DNA from: Prochlorococcus sp. AG-402-M23
GTDB lineage: Bacteria; Cyanobacteriota; Cyanobacteriia; PCC-6307; Cyanobiaceae
NCBI GenBank assembly: GCA_003216575.1
Contig: QCIR01000015.1
Span: 1 to 33,677 of the forward strand
Length of the DNA stretch: 33,677 bases
Reading direction: 5' to 3'
Shown here: piece by piece, positions 1 to 9,799 of the stretch
Position numbering within the stretch: the first letter of the stretch is position 1
How the letters are laid out: each line of letters begins with the position of its first letter
Made by a program: the position numbers and the translations under genes
The notes under the pieces: model-generated
Told to the model about the DNA's origin: nothing
Database searches by the model: none
Seen by the model: the letters and a program-made list of their open reading frames with translations, nothing else

Positions 1-1
1 T

Positions 2-928
2 AAATCTGGCCTAGAGAACTATGAATTTAGGTTTAAAAAGAAAAAAACTGCCTACCTTTATGGAAATCCAATCATTACTAAAATTGATGATAAAGATTTC
101 AAAAAAAGTAAAAAACTTTTAGTTGTGGGCGAACAATCTCCTGGTGATGTCATATTTCATATGCGTTATTTGTTGCCTCTTAAACAACAAGGAATAAATG
201 TATCTTTTTGTGCTCCGAAGAAATTACATAGCTTAATCAAAGACTCTGGTATTCATGCTAATCCTCTTACTCCTGATGAATGCAGCCTAGTAACTGAAGG
301 CGAATGGATCCCATTATTATCGTTACTTAAGTATTTTAATGTCAGCCCTCAAAATCCAATCATCAACGCTCCATATATCTCATCAACAGAGACACTAAAA
401 GATAAATGGAGGAATATTCTCTCTCATGAAAAAAGACCCATCATTGGTATTAATTGGCAAGGCAGTAAAAAAACGGAAAATAACTATAAAGGGCGTTCCA
501 TACCTTTAGAAAAATTCTCAAAGCTTCTCGAGAAAAATGACATTCGTTTCCTTTCTTTCCAAAAAGGATTTGGGTCAAATCAAATGGAGAGTTGTTCATT
601 TAAAGATCATTTTGTTAGTTGTCAGGAGAAAGTTAATGAAATATGGGATTACTCAGAAACAGCTGCAATTATAGAAAACTGTGATTTAATTATTACTAAT
701 GACTGCAGTTTAGGTCCTTTGGCAGCTGGATTGGGTAAAAAAGTTTGGTTGTTGCTAATAGATCTACCTTTTTGGTACTGGGGACTTGAAGGCGAAAGTA
801 CTTTTTGGTATCCATCGATGAAATTATTCCGTCAAAAAGAACGATTCAATTGGGATGAAGTACTAGAAAGGGTATCAATTGCAATCCAACAGGAAATAAA
901 ATACGGAAAATTTAATCCATTTAAGTAA
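2..928 (+). CDS. C-terminal part of a TPR protein with GT9-like glycosyltransferase domain (cut by window edge)
   Basis: The frame is open from base 2 to the TAA at 926-928, so this is the last 308 codons of a longer protein whose start lies outside the window. Its first visible residues (GLENYEFRF) match the GWEKFEWR junction that ends the TPR array in the gene at 10376-12262. The phrase LLVVGEQSPGDVIF matches LLWGEQGIGDQILF in that gene. The C-terminus has the acceptor/sugar-binding signature of heptosyltransferase-like (GT9) folds: ITNDCSLGPLAAGLGKKVW, then FWYWG and WYPSMKLFRQ. An internal ATG at 161 would remove the start of the Rossmann fold, so it is not the true start. By family this is a putative glycosyltransferase acting on cell-surface sugars; donor and acceptor cannot be read from the sequence. 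Confidence 0.85.
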   Translation, partial: KSGLENYEFRFKKKKTAYLYGNPIITKIDDKDFKKSKKLLVVGEQSPGDVIFHMRYLLPLKQQGINVSFCAPKKLHSLIKDSGIHANPLTPDECSLVTEGEWIPLLSLLKYFNVSPQNPIINAPYISSTETLKDKWRNILSHEKRPIIGINWQGSKKTENNYKGRSIPLEKFSKLLEKNDIRFLSFQKGFGSNQMESCSFKDHFVSCQEKVNEIWDYSETAAIIENCDLIITNDCSLGPLAAGLGKKVWLLLIDLPFWYWGLEGESTFWYPSMKLFRQKERFNWDEVLERVSIAIQQEIKYGKFNPFK

Positions 929-970
929 AGAAATTTGTATTCACACTAAAATCATGGTTCTCATAGAATT

Positions 971-1002
971 ATTGCCATTATTGTGATGAGAATAATGGCA
1001 AT
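971..1002. terminator. Perfect 12-bp inverted repeat, probable terminator between TPR genes
   Basis: ATTGCCATTATT (971-982) and AATAATGGCAAT (991-1002) are perfect complements around the 8-nt loop GTGATGAG. The hairpin starts 42 bases after the stop of the upstream gene and ends 136 bases before the next start. There is no clear T-run on either side, so it may be a 3'-end stabiliser or a factor-assisted terminator rather than a classical intrinsic one. Confidence 0.5.
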
Positions 1003-1138
1003 GTTAACAAAAAGATGGGATCAATCTAATCCAGCTACTATTAAAGTAGATTATTAATTTAGGTATTTAAATTGAAATCTATTGAATTAAAAATTTGCAA
1101 ATACTTTGCCAGTATATTTTTATTATAGAAAAATAGAA

Positions 1139-3091
1139 GTGATTAAGAAAAATACAGACCAAAATCAAGAAGGGTCTAAAGTAACAATATTCCAAGTTCC
1201 ACTCAGGACAGAGGATGTTAAAGAAAATATTAATCTGACGACTAATAATAATTCTAAGTTCTCTAAACAAAAAATAATTAATCAAGGATTGAGGCTTCAT
1301 TCAGAGGGGAAAGTTTTAGAAGCCGCAAAATATTATCAATATTTAATCGACCAAGGTTTTAAAGATCATATGATTTTTGCCAATTATGGTTCAACATTAA
1401 AAAGGCTTGGAAGATTAAAAGAAGCAGAATGCTCATTCCGTAAATCAATTGATATCACGCCTAATTCTTCCATAGTTCATTACAATCTTGGGAACACATT
1501 AAGAGATCTTGGAAACTTAAAAGAAGCTGAATTATATACTCGAAAAGCAATTGAACTCAATCCTAATTTAGCAGAAGCGCATTACAATCTGGGGACAACC
1601 TTAAAAGTTCTCGGTAAATTAGAAGAAGCAGAATTATCTCTACGCAGAGCTATTGAAATAAAACATGATTTCACTGAGGCTTATGCTAATTTAGGAAATA
1701 CATTGAGAGAGCTTAATAAATTACATGAAGCAGAATCATACATTCGAAAAGCTATTGAACTTAAACCTAATTACGCAATAGCATATTTAACTCTTGGAGG
1801 CATCCTGAGTGATCTTGATAAATTACATGAAGCAGAATCATACACTCGAAAAGCTATTGAACTTGACCCTAATTTAGCTGAATCTCACATAAGGCTTGGA
1901 GAAATATTATTTGAATTAGGGAACCTAGAAGAATCAAGGTTCTACGAATGGAATGCAATTAAGATCTTAACTTCATCTACATTTTTAAAGTCTTATCGAG
2001 CAAATGCAAAACCAATTAATAAAATCGCATTCTGGGTACATAGTTGCTCTATATTAAATCAATTCGAACCAGTAATAGAGATAAATCCAGAATCCTTTGA
2101 AATACTAGTCCCTAAAAATGTTGATAAAAAAATAATTCATAAAATCCGTAATAATATAAAGATTAAAAAAATACGAATTAGATCAATCAATGAACTTCTA
2201 GAAAATAATTTAATATATGAAAAGCTTATCTCCAATCGTGGTGATGACAAGTTCGAACCTAATAATAATTCCCATCCAAAAATAGTTGTTCCTACTATCA
2301 AATTACTTGGTAAAAAAAATATAAAATTTATGTATACTGCTGGTAAAAATAAATATACAATTTTCTCATACTGGAACAAATATTATGATGGAATTCTATG
2401 TTACGGAAAATACCACGAAGAGAAATTCAAATTAAAGCACAAAATATCTACACAACAAATGGGATACCCAAGGTTCGATAAATACTTCAAACCTGGATTT
2501 AAAAGGGATGTTCTTCTTAAAAAGTTTAAATGTGATCCTAAAAAGAAAACAATTGTATGGCTACCCACTTGGACTACTTTATCATCAATAGATAAATATT
2601 ATAAGGCAATTTCATCAATCAAAAGAAACCATAATATTGTTGTAAGACCTCACCCAACCATGAAAAGTAAAGATCCAGAAATATATAAAAAACTTTTTAC
2701 CGTAGATTTTAATTTTATTGACGAAAAAAATGAAGATGACAACGTTCAACTGTATTCACTTGCCGACCTAATGCTTTTTGACTATGGCGGTCCAATGTTT
2801 GGAGCCCTTTATTTAAAAAAGAATTTTTCTTTTTTAGAAATGAATTCAGAAGCTAAAAATCACAGATATTTAGGTAAATTATCTAGTGAAGACTATCTGA
2901 AATCATTCTTCCCTGATAGAATAGCAAAATTAGAAAATCTAAGCCAAATTTGCAATTATTGCCTAAATAATCCTCCTTCAGATTCTATTATTGAATTATT
3001 AAGAGAAGAGTTTTTTAATACAAGCTATCAAGGCAATAGTGCGAAAAGAGCTTATGAACTTTTGAATCAAACTGATTGGTTGATTAATTAA
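1139..3091 (+). CDS. TPR protein with CDP-glycerol glycerophosphotransferase-like (TagB/TagF) C-terminal domain
   Basis: I place the start at GTG 1139 rather than the in-frame upstream TTG at 1106, because the shared N-terminal tag of the TPR paralogues begins here (VTIFQVP, then EDVKENINL). About 650 residues. After the tag comes LEAAKYYQYLIDQGF, then roughly six 34-residue TPRs with the G-x-L-x-EAE...RKAIEL-x-PN pattern to about residue 280. The second half carries hallmarks of the glycerophosphotransferase GT-B fold: GYPRFDKYF, IVWLPTWT, VVRPHPTMKS and YSLADLMLFDYGG. That family moves CDP-linked polyol phosphates onto surface polymers; the donor here is unknown. Codons around 1700-1880 contain near-identical 102-bp DNA repeats. 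A decayed copy of its C-terminal end sits at 28168-28266. Confidence 0.85.
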   Translation: MIKKNTDQNQEGSKVTIFQVPLRTEDVKENINLTTNNNSKFSKQKIINQGLRLHSEGKVLEAAKYYQYLIDQGFKDHMIFANYGSTLKRLGRLKEAECSFRKSIDITPNSSIVHYNLGNTLRDLGNLKEAELYTRKAIELNPNLAEAHYNLGTTLKVLGKLEEAELSLRRAIEIKHDFTEAYANLGNTLRELNKLHEAESYIRKAIELKPNYAIAYLTLGGILSDLDKLHEAESYTRKAIELDPNLAESHIRLGEILFELGNLEESRFYEWNAIKILTSSTFLKSYRANAKPINKIAFWVHSCSILNQFEPVIEINPESFEILVPKNVDKKIIHKIRNNIKIKKIRIRSINELLENNLIYEKLISNRGDDKFEPNNNSHPKIVVPTIKLLGKKNIKFMYTAGKNKYTIFSYWNKYYDGILCYGKYHEEKFKLKHKISTQQMGYPRFDKYFKPGFKRDVLLKKFKCDPKKKTIVWLPTWTTLSSIDKYYKAISSIKRNHNIVVRPHPTMKSKDPEIYKKLFTVDFNFIDEKNEDDNVQLYSLADLMLFDYGGPMFGALYLKKNFSFLEMNSEAKNHRYLGKLSSEDYLKSFFPDRIAKLENLSQICNYCLNNPPSDSIIELLREEFFNTSYQGNSAKRAYELLNQTDWLIN

Positions 3092-3123
3092 TTAGACTAA
3101 TAAAAAATCATAGAATGTTGTTC

Positions 3124-3606
3124 TCAAGCTAATCCAACACCTCTAGCCATAAGAGTGGCGAGAAAGGGGATTGAAGCAAAGCCGAATAGTTCGATATTAA
3201 TGATTAGTCTTAATCTAGAAACAAGGCGCTCAGTAACCGAAGGAAGTGTTCCCTTGCTGAGAGGGATTGCCCATAAAATATAAGTAATTGTTGGATAAAG
3301 AGATAAAGATCCAACTAGAGCAAAAATGATAATTTTTGTCCAAAAAATTGGGTTTTCAGTATAAAATTCTGAACCCTGTCCAAACTTTATAACTCTATAA
3401 ATCCCAGTTAATAAAAGAGCAATTCCTGCAATTCCATAAATAATATCCGCAACAACCATTGATATAGCTTCATTTCTACAAGGATTGGCCTTCAGTGAAA
3501 TGCGCTCAAAGACCAACGCACCAAAACAAACCATGAAGCTCAAATAATGAATGTAAGCAACGGAGGCTGATTTAAATAAGTCAACTGGCACAGCGAATCC
3601 AAACAC
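3124..3606 (-). CDS. DUF2214-family membrane protein
   Basis: 160 residues from a GTG start, with four hydrophobic segments (about 12-32, 48-68, 88-110 and 133-152). The order of motifs fits the DUF2214 family, widespread in cyanobacteria and proteobacteria: AYIHYLSFMVCFGALVFE, then DIIYGIAGIALLLTGIYR, then ENPIFWTKIIIFALVGSLSLYPT. Its biochemical role is not established; it is an inner-membrane protein by prediction. It converges on the TPR gene, with 32 bases between the stops, and looks like an ordinary chromosomal gene rather than a glycan enzyme. Confidence 0.8.
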   Translation of the reverse strand: MFGFAVPVDLFKSASVAYIHYLSFMVCFGALVFERISLKANPCRNEAISMVVADIIYGIAGIALLLTGIYRVIKFGQGSEFYTENPIFWTKIIIFALVGSLSLYPTITYILWAIPLSKGTLPSVTERLVSRLRLIINIELFGFASIPFLATLMARGVGLA

Positions 3607-3860
3607 AACTAATTTGCTAACAATTTATACATTAGCAAAAATCATAAATCACAGTGATGGTAACTATGTTTTTTAATGGGGGAGAAAGATTATACCTTAC
3701 TCAAAATTGTTAATTAAACAGTTCATTACGATGAGTATAAAATTATAACCCTATTTACATAAGAAATTTCAATTGAGAGGATTGGATGCTATTACAAAAT
3801 TTTTTAATATTAGCCCTAAATATGATTTATTAGACTAATTTGATATTTTCAGACTTAATC

Positions 3861-4247
3861 ATGAAAGGGAAACTAAAGAAAATCTTCTATAGCATATTTG
3901 GATTTCTTTTTTTCATATGTACAACATTAACTGTTTTTAATACAGAAGTCGCACAAGCCACGGAAATTGATACGTCTACCCTAATAAAAAAAGTTTCAAA
4001 TTCATATACGAAAAAATTTTGCAATGCTATTGGATTTGGCCTCTCAAAAGAAAGTGCGATGAACTTTTCTATAGAAGAAAATAAACAAGTCTTTAAGAAT
4101 AAGAAAGGGATTAATGAAATTAATAAAGAATTGCTTGCAGAAGAAATAGCGACATTAGTTATTGAAAAATGTGGATATCCAATTAATTTATCAGGAGAAA
4201 AAGGGATTAATGATTTCAAGATTTATTATCTCTCGAAAGATAAATAA
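3861..4247 (+). CDS. Small exported protein of unknown function
   Basis: I choose ATG 3861 over an upstream in-frame TTG at 3840, because MKGKLKKIF begins a typical signal peptide: basic n-region, hydrophobic FLFFICTTLTVF core, and a likely cleavage site after VAQA. The mature part is about 100 residues with two cysteines (KKFCNAIGFG and IEKCGYPI), which could form a disulfide in the periplasm or thylakoid lumen. I do not recognise the family with certainty, though the pattern resembles small exported proteins conserved in marine picocyanobacteria. It has its own long AT-rich upstream region and no operon partner. Confidence 0.7.
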   Translation: MKGKLKKIFYSIFGFLFFICTTLTVFNTEVAQATEIDTSTLIKKVSNSYTKKFCNAIGFGLSKESAMNFSIEENKQVFKNKKGINEINKELLAEEIATLVIEKCGYPINLSGEKGINDFKIYYLSKDK

Positions 4248-4574
4248 AAATTCACTAAAAGCCAGCCAAATCATTAGCTAATGGAAAAAAAATTCGAGTA
4301 TAAATATATTTAAATTATTGTTATCAATATTTGACTCTTAGTAATTATTTATTAATATTCATACTATATATAGAGTTTTTTCATTGATTAAATCAATATA
4401 ATAATAATTTTTAAAACCATAACATTAGAATATTAAATCTATTAACTAATCAATATCATTGATTATATAAAAAAAAAAAAAAAAGATTTTATAATAAGCA
4501 CTAAATAGTTTTTTAATATATAACTTGTTTGCACATAGAAATAGTAGACTATTGACAAATAACTTATCCTACTA
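4248..4574. other. AT-rich gap with a 16-A tract
   Basis: 327 bases of very AT-rich sequence with no convincing reading frame. A run of 16 A residues occupies 4469-4484, about 90 bases before the next start codon. It may be curved DNA or a spacer; no recognisable promoter pair can be fixed. Confidence 0.5.
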
Positions 4575-6236
4575 ATGACAGATAAAAGAAATATTTTTAT
4601 TTGCTTATTATTTTTATCAGGTTTTTGGATTTATATTTGGGGTTCTTGTTCTAACCCATTTCAAGTATCTTGTTTTTCTTATGCTGGTTCGGGAGATCAT
4701 ATCCAACATTACTTGGGATGGATTTCATATGCAAAGGATACAAATTTGGATCTATTTTCCAGAACCTTTAATGGGTGGACATGGCCTATAAGTTCAAAAA
4801 TTCTATATTTTGATTCAATTCCTTTTTTATCAATTATTTTCAAACCTCTCTTATATTTGATTGGGATAGATTTTCAATATTTTAGCATTGCCTCTTTGGC
4901 AAATATACTCGCAACATATTACTGCGGACTATTAATTGGAAAATATTTCAAATTAAAAATTGGATTGTCTTCTTTACTAGGAATTTTATTGGCACTTTCC
5001 CCTATTAGTATAATAAGACTTATTGGCCATGAATCTCTTTCTCTTCATTTTTTCATTATATATCCAATTACATTGCTTATTATTAGGTCAGTTAATATTT
5101 GGAAATGGAGTTTTTTGATGTTTTTTTCATTAGGTACCCATGCATATTTTTTCCCTATTATTTTACTTTTTAAAATAAATAGTTATATTTATAAAATTAG
5201 GAATAGCTCTTTAATTAAACATAAATTATTGATTTCAGTATTAAAGGATATATGCATAACTATTTCTTTTATAACTTTAGGATTATATGCTTTTGGATAC
5301 ATCGGTAATTCTATATATCTCAACAAAATTGAACCTCTTTGGAGTGCAAATTTACTATCTTTAATAGACCCAGGAGATTTTTCACTAATATTTAATAAAT
5401 TAGATATAATAAGGCCTTATCAATGGGAAGGGTATAGCTATTTAGGTTTATTATTCTTTATCTTGTTATGTATTTCACTTATATTAAGAATAAATAGAAA
5501 AAAGCAGCTTATCTATATTTTCCCTGAGAAATCTTTTTATATTTTTACATTATTTTTGTTTTTCTTCTATGCTTTAGGATCACCTATTTACCTTGGCAAG
5601 ACTGAAGTCATTAACAAGTCTATTTTAATGTTTGATGGTTCAATTATGAATACTTTCAGATCTACAGGAAGGTTTATGTGGCCGATTTATTATAGTTTAA
5701 TTGTTTGGTCATATATTAGCGTAGCTATGAGAATAAATTTCAATATAAAATTAAAAAAGATATTTATATATATAGCATTAATTCTTATGATGGAAAATTA
5801 TTTTTTAGTTTTTGGCACGGTAAGAAATGTAATAAATAATCATTATATTTCAGGTCATAGATTTAAAAAAGAAACTAATAATAGTGAAATAGCAAAATTA
5901 TTAAGAGAAAACCAATATTTTATAAATGCTACAGGTCGACCTTTTTATTTATCGCCAAGCATACCTCCACTGATGCCTCAGGCTATTAATAATAATATAA
6001 TGACAAATTATTTTCCAAGACTTGCAAGGGACAATATAGAGTTTATGAATTTTTATAGTAAAGGTTCTTGCCAAATATTAAATAATATATTTGATGAAGT
6101 TAAAGAAGATATTATTGGCAGCTCAATAGTTCTTATAAATAACGAGAAAGTAAATGAATGTAATAACTACGATTTTAAAAATAAACTAAAACTACCTAAT
6201 GAAAATATATCAATTTTCTCATTAACTAGAAAATAA
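4575..6236 (+). CDS. Polytopic membrane protein, DUF6311-like, probable glycan-assembly enzyme
   Basis: 553 residues from ATG 4575, with roughly ten to twelve hydrophobic segments between residues 5 and 415 and a polar C-terminal domain of about 130 residues. The N-terminal loop after the first membrane segment reads GSGDHIQHYLGWISYAKD, followed later by DSIPFLSIIFKPL and the FQYF motif. That arrangement is typical of DUF6311 proteins, which resemble GT-C membrane glycosyltransferases with an acidic/histidine first external loop. By analogy it would use a polyprenyl-linked sugar at the outer face of the cytoplasmic membrane; this is inference. The GtrB-like gene follows on the same strand after 288 bases and could supply such a donor. 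Confidence 0.7.
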   Translation: MTDKRNIFICLLFLSGFWIYIWGSCSNPFQVSCFSYAGSGDHIQHYLGWISYAKDTNLDLFSRTFNGWTWPISSKILYFDSIPFLSIIFKPLLYLIGIDFQYFSIASLANILATYYCGLLIGKYFKLKIGLSSLLGILLALSPISIIRLIGHESLSLHFFIIYPITLLIIRSVNIWKWSFLMFFSLGTHAYFFPIILLFKINSYIYKIRNSSLIKHKLLISVLKDICITISFITLGLYAFGYIGNSIYLNKIEPLWSANLLSLIDPGDFSLIFNKLDIIRPYQWEGYSYLGLLFFILLCISLILRINRKKQLIYIFPEKSFYIFTLFLFFFYALGSPIYLGKTEVINKSILMFDGSIMNTFRSTGRFMWPIYYSLIVWSYISVAMRINFNIKLKKIFIYIALILMMENYFLVFGTVRNVINNHYISGHRFKKETNNSEIAKLLRENQYFINATGRPFYLSPSIPPLMPQAINNNIMTNYFPRLARDNIEFMNFYSKGSCQILNNIFDEVKEDIIGSSIVLINNEKVNECNNYDFKNKLKLPNENISIFSLTRK

Positions 6237-6524
6237 ATACTACTTTTATTTTTATATTAAAGTCTTTGCCATACTCGAACCTTTTTTGCTATTCATAAAC
6301 GTTTATCTTATTTAAATAATCCTTTTGGAATAGTCAAAAGACCTTTTACTAACTAATAGATCTTATTTTGAATCTCCAAGGGATTTGATGATATTATCAA
6401 TATATTAGGGTATTTCTCAAATAACAAGAAAATGTTTGTTATTTAGTCTTCGTATTAGTAAGATTTTGTTTGAGTTGATTAAATTCTCCAGGTTTAAGCA
6501 TTTTAAATTTTTGATGAATAATAG

Positions 6525-7490
6525 ATGATTAGTCCTCCACCTAACATAACTACGATGAAACCGTCAGTGTGGGTAGTTGCTGCTTGCTTCAATGAAGAGG
6601 ATGTTATTATTAAGTTCATTGAAAGAGTTATTGCGATACCTGAGGTAAATCGTCTGGTTTTGGTTGATGATGGATCTACTGACTGTACGGTTTCTAAAAT
6701 TATTAACTATACAAAATCTTTCCCTAATGCAAAAGTCACTCTGCTTGAACTTACAAGAAATTTTGGTAAAGAGGCTGCAATGCTTGCAGGATTAGATCAT
6801 GTAAAAGAAAATTGTTCAGCTGCAGTAATTATTGATTCAGATTTGCAACATCCTCCTGAGTTGATACCTGAAATGGTTCAGAAGTGGAGAGAGGGTGCGG
6901 AGGTTGTAACAGCCGTTAGAGATGCTCGTGATCAAGAGTCTCGACTAAAAATAGCCTCTGCCACTTGGTTTTATAAAATTTTTAATAGGCTAGTTGATTC
7001 TATTCAACTTAAAGAAGGTGCTGGTGACTTTAGACTTCTTAGCTCTCCTGTTGTTCAAGCACTAACTCAGATGCGTGAATTTAGCCGCTTTTCAAAAGGA
7101 TTACTTCCTTGGACGGGATATCAAAGTATTCATATTACTTATAAACGAATTAATCGTATCGGAGGGAAAAGTTCTTGGAATCCTTTTAAATTATGGAATT
7201 ATGCAATTGATGGCATTTTTTCTTTTTCTGTAATTCCTTTAAAGATTTGGACTTTTATTGGTATTTCAGTATCCACAGTTAGTTTCTTTTACGCTCTATT
7301 AATTATATTGAGAACAGCTTTGAATGGGATAGATGTTCCTGGTTATGCATCTTTAATAGTTACTGTTTTATTCTTGGGAGGTATTCAATTAATTGGAGTT
7401 GGAGTATTGGGTGATTACATAGGTAGGATTTATGTTGATACCAAAGCGAGACCTCATTATTTTATTAGGGCTATTCATTTGAATAAATAA
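6525..7490 (+). CDS. Polyprenyl-phosphate glycosyltransferase, GtrB/ArnC/DPM1-like (GT2)
   Basis: 321 residues. The GT2 catalytic part has VVAACFNEEDV (about 18-27), LVDDGSTD with D49/D50, and DSDLQHPPE with the D104-x-D106 metal site. The C-terminus has two membrane helices (about 233-262 and 270-300), as in GtrB and ArnC, which transfer a nucleotide sugar onto undecaprenyl phosphate on the cytoplasmic face. Start: ATG 6525 is used, but ATG 6555 (MKPSVWVV) also fits the fold. The last 20 bases overlap the end of the opposite-strand GtrA-YdjC fusion, an unusual tail-to-tail arrangement of two functionally linked genes. Confidence 0.9.
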   Translation: MISPPPNITTMKPSVWVVAACFNEEDVIIKFIERVIAIPEVNRLVLVDDGSTDCTVSKIINYTKSFPNAKVTLLELTRNFGKEAAMLAGLDHVKENCSAAVIIDSDLQHPPELIPEMVQKWREGAEVVTAVRDARDQESRLKIASATWFYKIFNRLVDSIQLKEGAGDFRLLSSPVVQALTQMREFSRFSKGLLPWTGYQSIHITYKRINRIGGKSSWNPFKLWNYAIDGIFSFSVIPLKIWTFIGISVSTVSFFYALLIILRTALNGIDVPGYASLIVTVLFLGGIQLIGVGVLGDYIGRIYVDTKARPHYFIRAIHLNK

Positions 7491-8766
7491 TATTAATCTT
7501 CTGATAGATTTTCTTGATCGCTTTCCACTCTTTTTCTCTCCATTTTGATGAGATAAATTGTTTAGATAGGGGGAAATCTGTTAGCGTATTTTTTTCAATA
7601 TTATTTAGACTAGCAGCTGGATGGGAAAGAATAATTGGTTGCGTTTGATTGATTTTTTTAGGAAGCAAACTTAGCTTATTAAAGGCAGATAGTAGATTTT
7701 CTTCTCCCATATGGCCAGTGAATAGAATACCTCCAAAAGCAAGATTCGTGCTAATTCCTGCCTTTAGAATTTTTGGTTTCGCAATATTTGTAAGAGTCTG
7801 AAGAATAATCCACTTTAGGAAGCCTTTATTGTATAAAATAGTATTCCAAAATTGAAACGGTAAGTTAGTAGGCAAAGGTTCTGACAAGGTACGTATCCAC
7901 TTAATATTTTCTTCCTTTTTAATTGCTATAATTACATCAAGAACAATTGGAATTAGATGAATATGTTGATGACCATCTAACTTTATTTGATTTATTTTAA
8001 GAAGCTTTTTATACATATGTATCTGCGCAATTAATTCTGTACGAATTTCACATTCAAGTTTTTTTCTGTAAGGTAATTTTTTAGGAAAGAAAGATACCAG
8101 AAGCAACTTTAAAAATGAACAATTAAGTTTTCCTTCACTATCAACAAGATTCTTTATTTGTTTTCTTGGAGTAATAGATTTCCCTTCCGTCAGGGTAAGG
8201 TGCAATGTAGGCGAAATCTTATCTTGTTTTCTCCATTCAATTACTGCTTCATTTACAGCGCTACCATTAACAATTAGGCTCGAGCCATCTAATACTCCAG
8301 CTTTTAATAGGTCAATTATCGCTGCGTTTGTAGCAGGTGTTAAGCCAAGGTCATCTGCATGCAAAATTGGCTTTGAATTCCCTTTAGGATGGAAATTTAA
8401 CCTGGTATGAGCAGCTTTAGAAAAAATCATTACATTTGCAATTGTTGCAATAGTAACCAAAATAGCTTTGAAAAAGATCAAATGATTCCATTGATTTAAT
8501 ATCAGTGGCAATAGAGCACTTAGGCAAGCATTTATTATTAATAATTGAAATACCCACCATCTATTAGTTAATTTAACTCCTTTGTCTTGTTTATAAAATT
8601 TATAACGAGAATTAAGTATAAAACTGAACAACGATGCCGCTATAAAACCTGATAAGTTGCTTATCCAAAGTGCTTGAAAATTTAGGAGTATAAATAAAAA
8701 AGCTATATGAATTGTACCTGCACATATCGCAACTAATGCGTAAAGAGAAGTTATCTTAGATTGCAT
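7471..8766 (-). CDS. GtrA-like flippase domain fused to YdjC/ChbG-type carbohydrate deacetylase
   Basis: 431 residues from ATG. Residues 1-120 hold four hydrophobic segments and the NLSGFIAASLFSFILNSRYKF motif of GtrA, the small membrane protein that helps flip undecaprenyl-phosphate sugars. Residues 133-431 form a YdjC/ChbG/HpnK deacetylase: PILHADDLGLTPATN (metal residues H136, D138, D139), TLHLTLTEG (H189) and LDGHQHIHLIP (H266, H268, H270). YdjC enzymes remove acetyl groups from N-acetylated sugars. Joining both in one chain suggests deacetylation of a lipid-linked amino sugar close to the flipping step; this is inference. It overlaps the facing GtrB-like gene by 20 bases at the 3' ends. 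Confidence 0.85.
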   Translation of the reverse strand: MQSKITSLYALVAICAGTIHIAFLFILLNFQALWISNLSGFIAASLFSFILNSRYKFYKQDKGVKLTNRWWVFQLLIINACLSALLPLILNQWNHLIFFKAILVTIATIANVMIFSKAAHTRLNFHPKGNSKPILHADDLGLTPATNAAIIDLLKAGVLDGSSLIVNGSAVNEAVIEWRKQDKISPTLHLTLTEGKSITPRKQIKNLVDSEGKLNCSFLKLLLVSFFPKKLPYRKKLECEIRTELIAQIHMYKKLLKINQIKLDGHQHIHLIPIVLDVIIAIKKEENIKWIRTLSEPLPTNLPFQFWNTILYNKGFLKWIILQTLTNIAKPKILKAGISTNLAFGGILFTGHMGEENLLSAFNKLSLLPKKINQTQPIILSHPAASLNNIEKNTLTDFPLSKQFISSKWREKEWKAIKKIYQKINIIYSNE

Positions 8767-9100
8767 AAACTTTGCAGGCTATACAAAAATATAAATTAAG
8801 AACATTGAAAATACTCAAAGGTCATATTGAGAAAAGAATCTACCTCTATAGTCCTATTGAAGGTGATGAAAAAATCTAATATTACTACTAAGTTTAATAA
8901 AAAACTACATTACATTCTAGTTTTTAATATAAATTAAAAGATTTTAATCTATATTATCCTTGAAAAATTAAGTGCATCCCTTCACACGATATAAAAATGT
9001 ACTAAATATTTTCATTTTTAAATTTCAAAGGGATAAGAAATATTTAGATCTAAAAGATAATAAGTATATTATATAAAAAATATGTTGGGATCTACCAGGA
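8767..9100. other. AT-rich gap, no feature recognised
   Basis: 334 bases between two minus-strand genes. It should contain the promoter of the GtrA-YdjC gene and the 3' end of the methyltransferase transcript. I see no coding pattern, RNA gene or strong hairpin. Confidence 0.4.
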
Positions 9101-9799
9101 TCAAAAATATTTAATACTTGATATAAAGGTTGATCTATATTGATTATGCCCAAGATTTCTTGATTCCTTAATGGGCTTAAATCCATACCTAGATAACTTA
9201 TCTTTTATTTCTTCATCAGTATAAGAAGCTAAGGAATTCTCTCTTCTTATTTTTCTATAACTAGAAAAATAAGTTCTAACCAAACTAAAAATTGCAGCTA
9301 GTAAAAAACCTTCTTCCAATCCAAAATATAACAAATCTAATGCATCTATTATGACATTTGATTTAGGATGTATGATATCTCCAATAATAAAGATACCTGA
9401 CGATCTTAGTATTCTTCTAATATTAGTTAAGGCCAACTTAATCTCACTATTAGTCATGTATTGAGCTACAGAATGCATCACTACTAAATCAATAGAATTA
9501 TCAGGCATTGAATAGACTTCCTTTAAAGAAACTACTTTTATTTTTTTATTATTATCAAACCTTTTTTTAATAACTCCTCTTAAACAAGGAGCAGGTTCTG
9601 CGAGAAATAATTGTGCACATGAATCCGAAACTATATTGGCTGAAATAGCCTCTCCAGAAGAAAAATCTAGAACTATTGAGTCTTCCGAACGGATATATCT
9701 AGCTATGTCATTTGCTATTAATTTAAAATGAGCGTTTCTATGCCGGGCATTTGCATAAATTGTATGTTTCGAATCAAAAAGATTTATCCAAGCACTCAT
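9101..9799 (-). CDS. Class I SAM-dependent methyltransferase (type 11-like)
   Basis: 232 residues from ATG. A SAM-binding strand-loop (SIVLDFSSGEAISANIV, about 40-56) is followed by FLAEPAPCLRGVI. Then comes the post-II motif DNSIDLVVMHSVAQYM and the LRSSGIFIIGDIIHP strand typical of Methyltransf_11 enzymes. The glycine-rich loop is weaker than usual (SSGEA rather than GxGxG). The substrate is unknown; the neighbourhood of glycan genes suggests a sugar or polyprenyl acceptor. It stands alone on the minus strand with long gaps on both sides. Confidence 0.75.
   Translation of the reverse strand: MSAWINLFDSKHTIYANARHRNAHFKLIANDIARYIRSEDSIVLDFSSGEAISANIVSDSCAQLFLAEPAPCLRGVIKKRFDNNKKIKVVSLKEVYSMPDNSIDLVVMHSVAQYMTNSEIKLALTNIRRILRSSGIFIIGDIIHPKSNVIIDALDLLYFGLEEGFLLAAIFSLVRTYFSSYRKIRRENSLASYTDEEIKDKLSRYGFKPIKESRNLGHNQYRSTFISSIKYF

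Noticed and set aside
4469-4484. 16-A tract as a phase-variation switch
   Set aside because: It lies about 90 bases upstream of the start codon outside any frame, and A-tracts are common in such AT-rich DNA; no evidence for a switch.
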